From positions 62,001 to 126,000 of the forward strand of contig DASYHQ010000018.1 of NCBI GenBank assembly GCA_035998445.1: a stretch of 64,000 bases of DNA. Direction: 5' to 3'. Below are positions 45,265 through 54,432 of the stretch, piece by piece (the stretch's first letter is position 1; the number at the start of each line of letters is the position of its first letter). Origin of the DNA: Tepidisphaeraceae bacterium. Lineage in GTDB: Bacteria > Planctomycetota > Phycisphaerae > Tepidisphaerales > Tepidisphaeraceae. A program made the position numbers and the translations under genes. The notes under the pieces were generated by a model. The model did not search any database. It saw only the letters and a program-made list of their open reading frames with translations, and was not told the origin of the DNA.

Positions 45265-47040
45265 TCACTCGGGTTGCATCAGTTTGATCGCCTCGGATCG
45301 AATTCGCCGGACCATGCCTTCCAGCCCATTCCGGCGACCGAGGCTCAGGTGCTGGTCGAGGCCGAGGCTGCGCAGGAACGCTTCGACGTCGAACGCGATG
45401 ATGTCCTTTGCGCTCTGGCCGGCGTACACGCGTTGCAGCAGCGCGACCAGCCCGCGCACCAGCGGCGCATCGCTGGCGGCCAGGAAGTCGAGCGAATCCT
45501 TCGTGTCGGGCCGCCGGCGGGCGACCAAGTGAACCAGGCTCATGCAGCCATGCACGCGATTGGCTTCCGTCTGAAACACGGCCGGCATCGGGGGGATCTT
45601 GTCGCCCAGTTCGATGACGTACGTGTCGCGCTGCGTCCAGTCGCCGAGGAATTCGAAGTCTTCCACGAGCGCGTCTGCCGCCTGCTTGGGCGTTGCGGCT
45701 GCGGGCTCGGGCCACTTGGCATCGGTGGGCGTGCCGGCGATGCGCTCACCATCCGTCGCCTTCACCGCCTTCGCAGCGGCGACGATCTTCTTCAGGCCCG
45801 TCACCAGCGTGTCGATGTCCGCGATCGTGTTGTACATCGCCAGCGAGGCGCGGGCGGTCGAACCGATCTCGAACCGGTCCATCACCGGCTGGCAACAATG
45901 GTGACCGGTGCGGATGGCGACGCCTTCGCGGTTCAATGCGTGGCCGATCTCGTAGGTGCTGATCTTCGGGTCCTCCAGGACGAACGAGATCACGCTTCCC
46001 TTCTTCTTGGCGGTGCCGATGATGCGCAGCCCCGGCACCTCCAGAATCGCGGCCGTCGCGTACTTCAGCAGCGAGGTTTCGTGAGCGACGACGCCGTCGA
46101 AGCCGACGCGCGTCACGTAATCGATGGCCGCGCCCAGGCCCACCACGCCAGCGATGTCGGGCGTGCCGGCCTCGAACTTACTGGGGATCTGCGCGTAGGT
46201 CGTCTTCTCGAACGACACCGACTCGATCATGTCGCCGCCGCCCTGGTACGGCGGCATCTTATCCAGCACCTCGCGCCGGCCGTAGAGCACACCGATGCCG
46301 GTGGGGCCGAACAGCTTGTGACCGCTGAACGCGTAGAAGTCGACGCCGAGGTCCTGCACGTCGGTCGGCCCGTGGGCGACCCATTGCGCGCCGTCGCAGA
46401 AGACGACAGCGCCGGCGTCGTGGGCGAGCGTGGTCATCGTCTTTACATCGTTGATCGTGCCGAGCGAGTTGGACAGGTGCACGATCGATACGATCTTCAC
46501 CCGCCCGCCGGCCAGGATCTCCTCGTACTCGTCCAGCAGCAGTTCACCGGCGTCGGTCATCGGGATGACGCGCAGCTTGGCGCCCACCTGCTCGCAGAGC
46601 ATCTGCCACGGCACGATGTTTGAGTGGTGCTCCATCGCGCTGACGACGACCTCGTCACCGCCTTTGAGGAACGAGCGCCCGTACGATGCCGCCACCAAGT
46701 TCACGCCCTCGGTGGTGCCGCGCGTGTAGATGATCTCGGCGGCCTCGCGGGCGTTGATGAACCGCCGGGCCTTCTCGCGGGTGGCCTCGTAGGCCTCGGT
46801 GGCGCGCAGGCTCAGGTCGTAAACGCCGCGGTGGATGTTGGCGTTGGTGTGCTCGTAGAACCCGCTGATCGCGTCGATGACGACCTGCGGCTTTTGCGTG
46901 GTGGCGCCGTTGTCGAGGTAGACGAGCGGCTTGCCCGAGCTGTGCGGCAGGAACAGGATCGGAAAGTCCGCCCGCACGAACTCCGGATCGAACACGGGCA
47001 CGCTGGCGGGCGCGAGGTTGGGGCTTTCGGGTTTGGTCAT
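45265..47040 (-). CDS. SufS-SufE fusion: cysteine desulfurase with sulfur-acceptor domain
   Basis: About 591 residues from the ATG at 47040. Residues about 15-420 are SufS: YLDNGATTQKP, AMEHHSNIVPW, PLP Lys in SGHKLFGPTGIGVL, and catalytic Cys loop RTGHHCCQPVM with two adjacent Cys. After an Ala/Pro-rich linker, residues about 455-591 are SufE: EFLGDWTQRDTYVIELGDKI, acceptor Cys in NRVHGCMSLVHL, and a C-terminal SLGRRNGLEGMVRRIR. The fusion places sulfur donor and acceptor in one chain. It sits inside the suf operon, before sufT. Confidence 0.95.
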   Translation of the reverse strand: MTKPESPNLAPASVPVFDPEFVRADFPILFLPHSSGKPLVYLDNGATTQKPQVVIDAISGFYEHTNANIHRGVYDLSLRATEAYEATREKARRFINAREAAEIIYTRGTTEGVNLVAASYGRSFLKGGDEVVVSAMEHHSNIVPWQMLCEQVGAKLRVIPMTDAGELLLDEYEEILAGGRVKIVSIVHLSNSLGTINDVKTMTTLAHDAGAVVFCDGAQWVAHGPTDVQDLGVDFYAFSGHKLFGPTGIGVLYGRREVLDKMPPYQGGGDMIESVSFEKTTYAQIPSKFEAGTPDIAGVVGLGAAIDYVTRVGFDGVVAHETSLLKYATAAILEVPGLRIIGTAKKKGSVISFVLEDPKISTYEIGHALNREGVAIRTGHHCCQPVMDRFEIGSTARASLAMYNTIADIDTLVTGLKKIVAAAKAVKATDGERIAGTPTDAKWPEPAAATPKQAADALVEDFEFLGDWTQRDTYVIELGDKIPPMPAVFQTEANRVHGCMSLVHLVARRRPDTKDSLDFLAASDAPLVRGLVALLQRVYAGQSAKDIIAFDVEAFLRSLGLDQHLSLGRRNGLEGMVRRIRSEAIKLMQPE

Positions 47041-47168
47041 CGGTCGACACCGTCGCTTTCGGCACGCAGGCCATCGAACGACGTATTGTAGCACCGCCGG
47101 ATCGGTGAACCTAGGACGTACGGCCGTTTATGAGCCAACCGGGACAGCCGCGAAGTCCACGCCGCAGT

Positions 47169-48308
47169 TCACTCGTGCAGCGCGTGGTCGGCCGGCAGGT
47201 CTTGGCCGCACCACACCTTGCGGGCGGTCCAGTCGGTTGCGGGGCAGGCCCAGAACCCATCGGTCCCAGGGAGGCCTAGCGGCAGGAACGCGGTCGAGCA
47301 CAGGTAGAGGCTGCCGGTGCCAATGTAGCTCTCGCCGAGCGACGGCTGGGCGCCGCAGAGGCCGCGCTGGAGCCAGCCGTTGGCATCGAACGTGCCCGGG
47401 GCAGTCAGCGTGCGGTCGATGACGGCCCCAAGGGCGCACCGCACCTGCGGCGGTGGCAACTCGGCCGGCAGGTCGTGCGACAACGCAACCTGCGCCAGCA
47501 GTTGAAACGCCCCACAGCGATAGACGAGCGACCGCCCGATCGGCGGGAACGATCCGTCCGGTCCGATCATCCGTTCCTGCACCGCGGCGTAGCGGATGGC
47601 CCGCTTCTGGATGCGCTCGGCAAACTGCTGCCAGCGGTCAGTCGTGGCCGCCATCGAACGGGTGATGTCGAGCAGCATCGGGTGGATGACGAAGCTGTTG
47701 TAGTAGTCCCAGTGGAACGCCGCCCCGTCGCCATACGCGCCGTCCCCCTTGTACCACTGCTCGTGCTGGCGGAGGGCGTAGTCGATGCGCATGTGGTCGG
47801 CGCGCTCACCCATCTGCCCCAGCGTCGCCTCGATTGTGGCCGAGAACAGCAGCCAGTTGTTCGGGCCCGGCGTGATATGGCGCGTGCGCAGCAGCGCCGC
47901 GACGAGATTCCGCTGTACACGACCATCCAACTGCTGCCATAAAGCCCGCGGTGCGCGCAACACGGCATGGGCGAGAAACGCAGCATCGACCAACGGCTGG
48001 CCACCGCTGTCGAACGTCGCGTAGTCGGCCGACGCGGGATCGGTGATCGCATCGATCGCCTCCCGCGCCAGCCCCGCGTACGTCGACCGCGTCTGCCCTT
48101 CCGCATCGGCAGCTTCTTCCAACTCGACCCACGGCGCCAACCCCGCCAGCAACCGCCCTATCGCCTCCAATGGCGCAAACGTCGCGCGTTCCGCTGACCC
48201 TTGAACGGGCATAGCCGCGCGCAGACGACGGTCGGCCGTCGCCTTCAGCACGGGGTCAGAAACGCGTTGAAGCAGGGTCAGCCAGTGCGTGCGGTCGGTG
48301 GAGTTCAC
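47169..48308 (-). CDS. DUF2264 family protein
   Basis: 379 residues, soluble, no signal peptide. Recognisable DUF2264 pieces are ERATFAPLEAIGRLLAGLAP, the glycan-enzyme-like GDGAAFHWDYYNSFVIHPML and FPPIGRSLVYRCGAFQLLAQ. The fold is an alpha/alpha toroid seen in some polysaccharide-acting enzymes, so a glycan-related role is possible but unproven. It lies between sufD and sufSE on the same strand, with large gaps on both sides, and may be an insertion into the operon. Confidence 0.85.
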   Translation of the reverse strand: MNSTDRTHWLTLLQRVSDPVLKATADRRLRAAMPVQGSAERATFAPLEAIGRLLAGLAPWVELEEAADAEGQTRSTYAGLAREAIDAITDPASADYATFDSGGQPLVDAAFLAHAVLRAPRALWQQLDGRVQRNLVAALLRTRHITPGPNNWLLFSATIEATLGQMGERADHMRIDYALRQHEQWYKGDGAYGDGAAFHWDYYNSFVIHPMLLDITRSMAATTDRWQQFAERIQKRAIRYAAVQERMIGPDGSFPPIGRSLVYRCGAFQLLAQVALSHDLPAELPPPQVRCALGAVIDRTLTAPGTFDANGWLQRGLCGAQPSLGESYIGTGSLYLCSTAFLPLGLPGTDGFWACPATDWTARKVWCGQDLPADHALHE

Positions 48309-48398
48309 GCCACCGTTTTACATCGAATGGGTGAGATTGCACAGATCGGCCAACAGGAGCGCAAAGTGAGAACAGGATCCCAGTGCATGGCGTTCATG

Positions 48399-48436
48399 TC
48401 CCTCTCCCGGTACGCCGGGGGAGGCTAGGAGGGGGT
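48399..48436. repeat. Family I repeat
   Basis: CCCTCTCCCGGTACGCCGGG then GGAGGCTAGGAGGGG. Confidence 0.75.
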
Positions 48437-48550
48437 TCTTCCGATTACGTCCATCGTCCCTGAAGAGGGAGGCGCCCTCGAACGGGCACGGGGACGATTA
48501 AGACAAGCGGCCTGCGATCACTTGGCACCTGTTGGCCGCTTGCAGTTCCA

Positions 48551-48590
48551 GGGGCCCCCTCCAACCTCCCCCGGAGTACCGGGAGAGGGG
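48551..48590. repeat. Family I repeat, opposite orientation
   Basis: GGGGCCCCCTCCAACCTCCC then CCGGAGTACCGGGAGAGGGG, complementary to the copy at 48399-48436. Confidence 0.75.
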
Positions 48591-48629
48591 CGATAACAAA
48601 CGCGCCTTGACTTGGACTCTTGATCGTCA

Positions 48630-49976
48630 CTACCGCGCCGCTTCGTCGAAGTCACCGAGGTTGGTGATCGCGATGTCCTGCGGCAGGCCGTGCTGGGCGG
48701 CCAGCGCGCTTTCGATGCGCCGGCGGACCGGGGCGACCTTGATCCGGCGGGTGACGTCGGCGGCGAAGGCGTAGGTCAGCAGGTGCCGCGCGGCCTCGTC
48801 GCTAATGCCGCGGCTGCGGGCGTAGAAGATCATGTCCTCATCGACCGGGCCGATCGTGCTGCCGTGCGTGCACTTCACGTCGTCGGCGTAAATCTCCAGC
48901 GCGGGCTGGCTGTTCATCGTCGCGTCGTCGCTCAGCAGCAGCGCCTTGCTCGACTGCTTGCTGTCGGTCTTCTGGGCGGGCTGGCGAACCAGGATCTTGC
49001 CCTTGAAGACGCCGGTGGCTTTGCCGTCCAGCACGTGCTTGTACATCTCGTGGCTCGGGCAGTTCGGCACCGCGTGATCGAGCAGCGTGTGGTTGTCGCA
49101 GTGCTGCGTGCCACCGATGACGACGAGGCCGTTCAGCACGGCGTACGCGCCCTCGCCGGCCATCGTGCAGTTGAAATCGTTGCGCGTCATCTTCGCGCCC
49201 AGCGTCGTGCTGTGGCTGACGAACGTCGTCGCCCGGCCCAGCGACACCTGCATGGTGGCGATGTGATATGCATCGGGCGATTCCTGGTTCAGCTTGTTGT
49301 GGTCGATACGGCAATCGTTGCCCAGCACGAACTCGCTGACCGCGTTCGTGAAGTACGTGCCACTGGGACCGACGTAGCTCTCAACGACCTGCGCTTCGGC
49401 GTTGTCCTCGGCGATCACCAGCGTGCGTGGGTGCGACGCCGTGGCGTCACCGGCGGTGGTCGACAGGAACAGGAAGTGAATGACGCCCTCGACCGTCGCG
49501 CCGCGCGGCAGGAAGAGGAACGCGCCGTCCTGAACCAGGCCCGTGTTCAGCGCGACGAACGGGTTCGTCTGGCTGTCCGCATGAGCGCCAAGGGCGCTTT
49601 CGACCAAGATCGGGTCCAGCTCGAACGCCTGCTTTAAGCTGCCGACCTTCACGCCCTTGGGCAGCTTGCCGAGCTTGGACAGTTGATTGGAATAGTGACC
49701 GTTGACGAAGACCAGTTCGGTAACGGCCTCGTCGCCAAAGCTGTACTGGCGAGCCTCCGACGGGTCGCCACTTGCCAGGTCGCCGGGCGTGAATTTGGTC
49801 TTGGCGATGGGGGAGATATCCGTGAAGCGCCAGTCTTCCTGCTTCTTGTTTGGAAAGCCGACCGTCTCGAAACGATCCATCGCGGCCTTGCGCAGCGACG
49901 CGAGCCACGCAGGCGCCTCGGCGTCGGCGGCCAATGCGGTGAACTGGGTTCGAACGGGTTCGGCTAACTGAGTCAT
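48630..49976 (-). CDS. sufD: Fe-S cluster assembly protein SufD
   Basis: 448 residues. N-terminal helical region with PNKKQEDWRFTDISPIAKTK, then the SufD beta-helix core (FLFLSTTAGDATASHPRTLV; CTMAGEGAYAVLNGLVVIGG). The C-terminal segment has ALEIYADDVKCTHGSTIGPV, the family signature with conserved Cys and His, and RGISDEAARHLLTYAFAADV. It partners with SufB and the SufC ATPase in the SufBC2D scaffold. SufC lies 65 bp upstream in the operon. Confidence 0.97.
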   Translation of the reverse strand: MTQLAEPVRTQFTALAADAEAPAWLASLRKAAMDRFETVGFPNKKQEDWRFTDISPIAKTKFTPGDLASGDPSEARQYSFGDEAVTELVFVNGHYSNQLSKLGKLPKGVKVGSLKQAFELDPILVESALGAHADSQTNPFVALNTGLVQDGAFLFLPRGATVEGVIHFLFLSTTAGDATASHPRTLVIAEDNAEAQVVESYVGPSGTYFTNAVSEFVLGNDCRIDHNKLNQESPDAYHIATMQVSLGRATTFVSHSTTLGAKMTRNDFNCTMAGEGAYAVLNGLVVIGGTQHCDNHTLLDHAVPNCPSHEMYKHVLDGKATGVFKGKILVRQPAQKTDSKQSSKALLLSDDATMNSQPALEIYADDVKCTHGSTIGPVDEDMIFYARSRGISDEAARHLLTYAFAADVTRRIKVAPVRRRIESALAAQHGLPQDIAITNLGDFDEAAR

Positions 49977-50041
49977 GCGTCTACCTGCGAAAGTTCATGT
50001 ACGAATCGAAGCCGTCAATCTGCGTGCCGTGGTCATCGAGG

Positions 50042-50806
<765 letters not shown>

Positions 50807-50827
50807 AGTTCGTCCGTTCAATTCTTT

Positions 50828-50919
50828 ACCGCAGAGACGCGGAGGAAGAAAAGTGCAAAGCAAAGAACAACGTTCTTCTCCGAATTGCTCTGCGACTCCT
50901 CTGCGCCTCTGCGTTTAAG
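50828..50919. repeat. Intercistronic inverted repeat (family F)
   Basis: ACCGCAGAGACGCGGAGGAA and CTCTGCGACTCCTCTGCGCC form a long imperfect hairpin between sufB and sufC, like 9321-9440. Confidence 0.8.
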
Positions 50920-50928
50920 TTAGTCTGA

Positions 50929-52401
50929 CTAGCCGACCGATCCTTCCAAGCTCACGCCCAACAGCTTCTGTGCTTCCACCGCGAACTCCATGGGCAGCTC
51001 GCGGAAGACTTCCTTGCAGAAGCCGTTGACGATCATGTTGACGGCGTCCTCCACGGCGATGCCGCGGGTCTTGCAGTAGAAGAGCTGGTCCTCGCCGATC
51101 TTGGACGTCGACGCTTCGTGCTCCACTCGGGCGGTGGTGTTGCGCACCTCGATGTACGGCGTGGTATGCGCGCCGCACTGATCGCCGATCAGCATGCTGT
51201 CGCACTGCGTGTAGTTGCGAGCGTTTTCGGCGCCTTTCAGGATCTTCACCAGGCCGCGGTAGGTGTTGTGGCCTTCGCCGGCGCTGATGCCCTTGCTGAC
51301 AATCGTGCTGCGGGTGTTCTTCCCGATGTGGATCATCTTCGTGCCGGTGTCCGCCTGCTGGCGGCCGTTGGTGAGCGCGACGCTGTAGAACTCGCCGACG
51401 CTGTTGTCGCCCTGCAGGATGCACGAGGGGTACTTCCACGTGATGGCCGAGCCCGTTTCCACCTGCGTCCAGGACACCTTGCTGTTCACACCCTGGCACT
51501 TGGCGCGCTTGGTGACGAAGTTGTAGATGCCACCCTTGCCGGTCTTCTTGTCGCCGGGGTACCAGTTCTGAACGGTGCTGTACTTGATGGTCGCGTTATC
51601 CATCGCCACCAGTTCCACCACGGCCGCGTGCAACTGGTTTTCATCGCGCTGCGGCGCGGTGCAGCCTTCCAGGTAGCTGACGCTCGCGCCTTCCTCGGCA
51701 ATGATCAGCGTGCGCTCGAACTGGCCGGTGTTCTTGGCGTTGATGCGGAAGTACGTCGACAGTTCCATCGGGCACTTGACGCCCTTGGGGATGTAGACGA
51801 ACGAGCCGTCGGTGAAGACCGCGCAGTTCAGCGTGGCGAAGTAGTTGTCGCTGTAGGGCACGACGGTGCCGAGGTACTTGCGCACCAGCTCGGGATGTTC
51901 CTTCACGGCCTCGCTGAAGCCGCAGAAGATGATGCCCTTCGCGGCCAGTTCCTTCTTGAACGTAGTGACGACCGACACGCTGTCGAAGACCGCATCGACC
52001 GCCATCGGCGTGTCGCCGCCCTCTTCAATGCCGAGAAGGGCCTTGCGCTCGTTAAGCGGAATGCCAAGCTTGTCGTACGTCGCAAGGATGTCGGGGTCGA
52101 CCTCGTCAAGGCTCTTCAGCTTCTTCTTCGGGGCCGAGTAGTACACCGTGCCCTGGTAGTCGACCGGCCCGTACCCGTACGGCAGGAACGGCCATTTGGG
52201 CTCCTCCATCGTCAGCCAATGACGGTACGCCTTCAGCCGCCAGTCGAGCAGCCACTGCGGCTCGTCCTTCTTGGCGCTGATGAAACGAATGGTGTCTTCG
52301 TTCAGCCCCGGAGGCGCTGAGTCCGCTTCAATGTCGCTGACGAAGCCCCACTTGTACTCGCGGTCGGCCAGCTCTTGGATTTCGGTTGTTTCGGTGGGCA
52401 T
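50929..52401 (-). CDS. sufB: Fe-S cluster assembly protein SufB
   Basis: 490 residues from the ATG at 52401. Family landmarks: [60 protein letters not shown], then [20 protein letters not shown]. The C-terminus has [20 protein letters not shown] and [20 protein letters not shown]. SufB carries the nascent cluster on the SufBC2D scaffold. Confidence 0.98.
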   Translation of the reverse strand: MPTETTEIQELADREYKWGFVSDIEADSAPPGLNEDTIRFISAKKDEPQWLLDWRLKAYRHWLTMEEPKWPFLPYGYGPVDYQGTVYYSAPKKKLKSLDEVDPDILATYDKLGIPLNERKALLGIEEGGDTPMAVDAVFDSVSVVTTFKKELAAKGIIFCGFSEAVKEHPELVRKYLGTVVPYSDNYFATLNCAVFTDGSFVYIPKGVKCPMELSTYFRINAKNTGQFERTLIIAEEGASVSYLEGCTAPQRDENQLHAAVVELVAMDNATIKYSTVQNWYPGDKKTGKGGIYNFVTKRAKCQGVNSKVSWTQVETGSAITWKYPSCILQGDNSVGEFYSVALTNGRQQADTGTKMIHIGKNTRSTIVSKGISAGEGHNTYRGLVKILKGAENARNYTQCDSMLIGDQCGAHTTPYIEVRNTTARVEHEASTSKIGEDQLFYCKTRGIAVEDAVNMIVNGFCKEVFRELPMEFAVEAQKLLGVSLEGSVG

Positions 52402-52422
52402 AACAGTCCAAACGGAAAAAAT

Positions 52423-52505
52423 GCGAACGCGAAGACGCGAAGCAACGAAGGACACGCGAAGAAGACCAACCACGATTTTCTTCGCGGCTTTCTTCGCGTC
52501 ATCGC
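52423..52505. repeat. Intercistronic inverted repeat (family G)
   Basis: GCGAACGCGAAGACGCGAAG on the left and CTTCGCGGCTTTCTTCGCG on the right, between sufA and sufB; related to 31759-31834. Confidence 0.75.
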
Positions 52506-52532
52506 GCCGTCACGTTCTCCGCCGATCCCGAC

Positions 52533-52865
52533 TTAGGCCGAGAAGCTGCTACCGCAGCCGCAGCTGCTGGTGGCGTTGGGGTTCTTGAAGACGAAACCGC
52601 GGCCCATCACCTCGTCCTTGAAGTCGATCTCGACGCCGGACAGGTACAGGTAGCTCTTCATGTCGACCAGGATCTTCACGCCGTTGCTTTCCAGCTCTTC
52701 GTCGACGTCGGTCTTGGGCTCTTCCGTCAGGTCCAGCATGTAGCTGAAGCCCGAGCATCCGCCACCCTTCACACCGACGCGCAGCTTGGTCGCGCCGTCG
52801 GGCAGGCCCTGTTCGGCGATGATCTTCTTGATTTCCTTGGCAGCCGATTCAGAAAGCAGAATCAT
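52533..52865 (-). CDS. A-type Fe-S carrier (SufA/IscA/ErpA family)
   Basis: 110 residues. The three conserved cysteines of the family are present: one in VGVKGGGCSGFSYML and two in the C-terminal SSCGCGSSF. MILLSESAAKEIKKIIAEQG is the typical N-terminus. It accepts clusters from SufBCD and passes them to targets. It starts 10 nt after the Rrf2 gene stop, so the two are co-transcribed. Position supports SufA, but ErpA or IscA cannot be excluded from sequence alone. Confidence 0.93.
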   Translation of the reverse strand: MILLSESAAKEIKKIIAEQGLPDGATKLRVGVKGGGCSGFSYMLDLTEEPKTDVDEELESNGVKILVDMKSYLYLSGVEIDFKDEVMGRGFVFKNPNATSSCGCGSSFSA

Positions 52866-52875
52866 GGGGAACTCC

Positions 52876-53382
52876 TTAGTTGCTCGCCGTCGTCGTTGAT
52901 GCCGACGCCGTCGTCGCGGTCACGCCCGTCGCCACCGGCGCGGGGGTCTTGTTAGTCTTGGATCCGATGCCGACGGCCTCGAACGGCACGTCGATCCGCC
53001 GGCCCGCCAGTACCAGGTCCGACAGCTTCACGTCGGTCAGGAACTGGTGCAGCCTGCTCTTCAGTGCAACCAGGGGCGGGGCCGACGGGTACTCACCCAC
53101 TTCTGGACAAGTGCACGGTTCAACCGACTCTAGCACGGTCACCAGTTGCAGCAGCGAGATTTTCTGTAAATCGGCGGATAATTGATATCCACCGTTCACC
53201 CCTCGCGTGCTCGTCAGCCACCCCTGCTGCTGCAGCGACTTCAAAATCTTCGCCAGCAGCGACGCGGGCAAGCCGGTCTCCACCGACACCTCCCGGGCCG
53301 ACCAAACCCCCGCCCGCTCCGACAGGAACGCCATCGCGATCAACGCGTAATCGGTCGTTCGGCTGAAGGACAGCGTGGCCAT
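52876..53382 (-). CDS. Rrf2-family transcriptional regulator of the suf operon
   Basis: 168 residues. The Rrf2 winged helix is clear: SFSRTTDYALIAMAFLSERA, SAREVSVETGLPASLLAKIL, then QQQGWLTSTRGVNGGYQLSA. The Cys-bearing segment has only CTC (EPCTCPEVGEY) rather than the three spaced Cys of IscR, so cluster binding, if any, must differ. The C-terminal 30 residues are an Ala/Thr/Ser tail. It is first in the suf operon and probably senses Fe-S status to control it. Confidence 0.92.
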   Translation of the reverse strand: MATLSFSRTTDYALIAMAFLSERAGVWSAREVSVETGLPASLLAKILKSLQQQGWLTSTRGVNGGYQLSADLQKISLLQLVTVLESVEPCTCPEVGEYPSAPPLVALKSRLHQFLTDVKLSDLVLAGRRIDVPFEAVGIGSKTNKTPAPVATGVTATTASASTTTASN

Positions 53383-53387
53383 GACAG

Positions 53388-53416
53388 AATATAGGACCGC
53401 AGAAGTCCGGATTCAA
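53388..53416 (-). promoter_or_regulatory. Promoter of the suf operon, probably leaderless
   Basis: On the minus strand TTGAAT (53416-53411), a 17-bp spacer and TATATT (53393-53388) make a near-consensus promoter. The expected start point falls at or within 1-2 nt of the Rrf2 ATG at 53382, so the first message would have almost no 5' leader. Confidence 0.55.
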
Positions 53417-53423
53417 GCCTGCA

Positions 53424-53440
53424 CCACCCATTTTGGGTGG
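53424..53440. promoter_or_regulatory. Dyad upstream of suf promoter, candidate operator
   Basis: CCACCC-ATTTT-GGGTGG, a perfect 6-bp inverted repeat just upstream of the -35 element. It could bind the Rrf2 regulator; inferred from position only. Confidence 0.35.
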
Positions 53441-53532
53441 ATTTGCCGCGTTCGGATCTACGGCTGGGGGGAGACAGCATCGATTCCCCCGCGGAACTGC
53501 TGCCCTTAAAGCGGGAGGTGCTGACCGGTAGC

Positions 53533-53826
53533 GTGACTTCGCCCGCGCAAAACGTGACTTTCCACAGGCGGAACTCGGTTTCGCACGTGCAAAATGCGAT
53601 TTCGCACCTGCAATATGGAATTTTGCACGTGCAAAATCAGATTTTGTGCCTCCAAAAGGAGATTTCGTGCCTGCGAAATCAGATTTTGTGCCTGCAGAAT
53701 CGCATTTTGTGCCTTCAAAATCACATTTGGTGCCTCCAAAATCACATTTCGTGCCTTCAAAATCAGATTTTGTGCCTGCAAAATGAGATTTCGCACCTGC
53801 GGAATCTCATCTCGCACGGGTCGGAC
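53533..53826. repeat. 21-bp tandem array of dyads, 14 units
   Basis: Fourteen contiguous 21-bp units. Consensus core ATTTYGYRCCTGCAAAAT, an inverted repeat ATTTTG-N6-CAAAAT. Unit 5 contains a perfect 18-bp palindrome, ATTTTGCACGTGCAAAAT (53620-53637). The first two and last units are diverged. Because 21 is a multiple of 3, both strands read as heptad-like peptides, but the frames lack ribosome sites and the same property appears on both strands, as expected from the dyad. It lies between the suf promoter and the end of the CoA-binding protein gene. Confidence 0.93.
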
Positions 53827-53892
53827 GACATCTTTCCGAGTGCCACGGGTGCCTTGCCTGCGCCCTTGGCACCCAAACCGTTCCGATAAAAA

Positions 53893-54342
53893 CTAATACG
53901 ACCGGTCCTGGCGATACTGGTGCTCGATCATGATGCAGCGGTCTTCCACGTAGTCGATGCCCGCCCGCTGCGCGGCTTCGCGGGCGTCGTCGTTCACGAT
54001 GCCCGATTGCAACCACACGCCCTTGGCCCCCACCGCCACCGCGTCTCGGGCGACTTCCGCACAGAGTTCGCTACGGCGGAAGACGTTGACGAGGTCGATC
54101 GGGCCGGGCACGTCGGCCAGCGTGGCGTAGCACTTCAGGCCGATCGCGGTCTCGAACTGCGGGTTGACGGGGATGACCGTCTTGCCCATTCGTTTCAAAT
54201 ATTGACCGATCATGTGGCTCGGGCGGTTCGGTTTATCGCTCAGGCCGACGATCGCGATGCGGTCAGCGGCGAGCATTCGGCGGATCTGGGCTTCTTCCGA
54301 CTCGTCGCGCGATCCCGGTAGCGTGCAGGCTTCGTTGGACAT
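53893..54342 (-). CDS. CoA-binding (YccU-type) protein
   Basis: 149 residues from the ATG at 54342 with AGGAGG upstream. A single Rossmann CoA-binding domain: [60 protein letters not shown] and [20 protein letters not shown]. The catalytic half of acyl-CoA synthetase is absent. Function unknown; members are widespread. It is divergent from the dnaJ-like gene. Confidence 0.92.
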   Translation of the reverse strand: MSNEACTLPGSRDESEEAQIRRMLAADRIAIVGLSDKPNRPSHMIGQYLKRMGKTVIPVNPQFETAIGLKCYATLADVPGPIDLVNVFRRSELCAEVARDAVAVGAKGVWLQSGIVNDDAREAAQRAGIDYVEDRCIMIEHQYRQDRSY

Positions 54343-54432
54343 GGCGGTTTTCCTCCTGATGCCGTTCCATCCGGCAAAGGTCATGCTAAGATCGACAATC
54401 GTCGCCGTTTCATCGCGCGGCGCAGAAAGATT

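Larger units (their letters stand above)
48309..48629. other. Gap between sufD and DUF2264 gene
   Basis: No gene is supported. Two family I repeats (48399-48436 and 48551-48590) in opposite orientation could pair with each other; the rest is featureless. Confidence 0.6.

Noticed and set aside
44789..45715. The full 308-residue frame ending in SufT
   Set aside because: Its upstream half overlaps sufSE in another frame; the real SufT begins at the ATG at 45259.
53533..53826. CRISPR array interpretation of the 21-bp units
   Set aside because: Units are contiguous with no spacers and no cas genes are nearby.
53437..53889. A 150-residue plus-strand gene over the 21-bp array
   Set aside because: No ribosome site, equal openness on the other strand, and the peptide is explained by the palindromic repeat.
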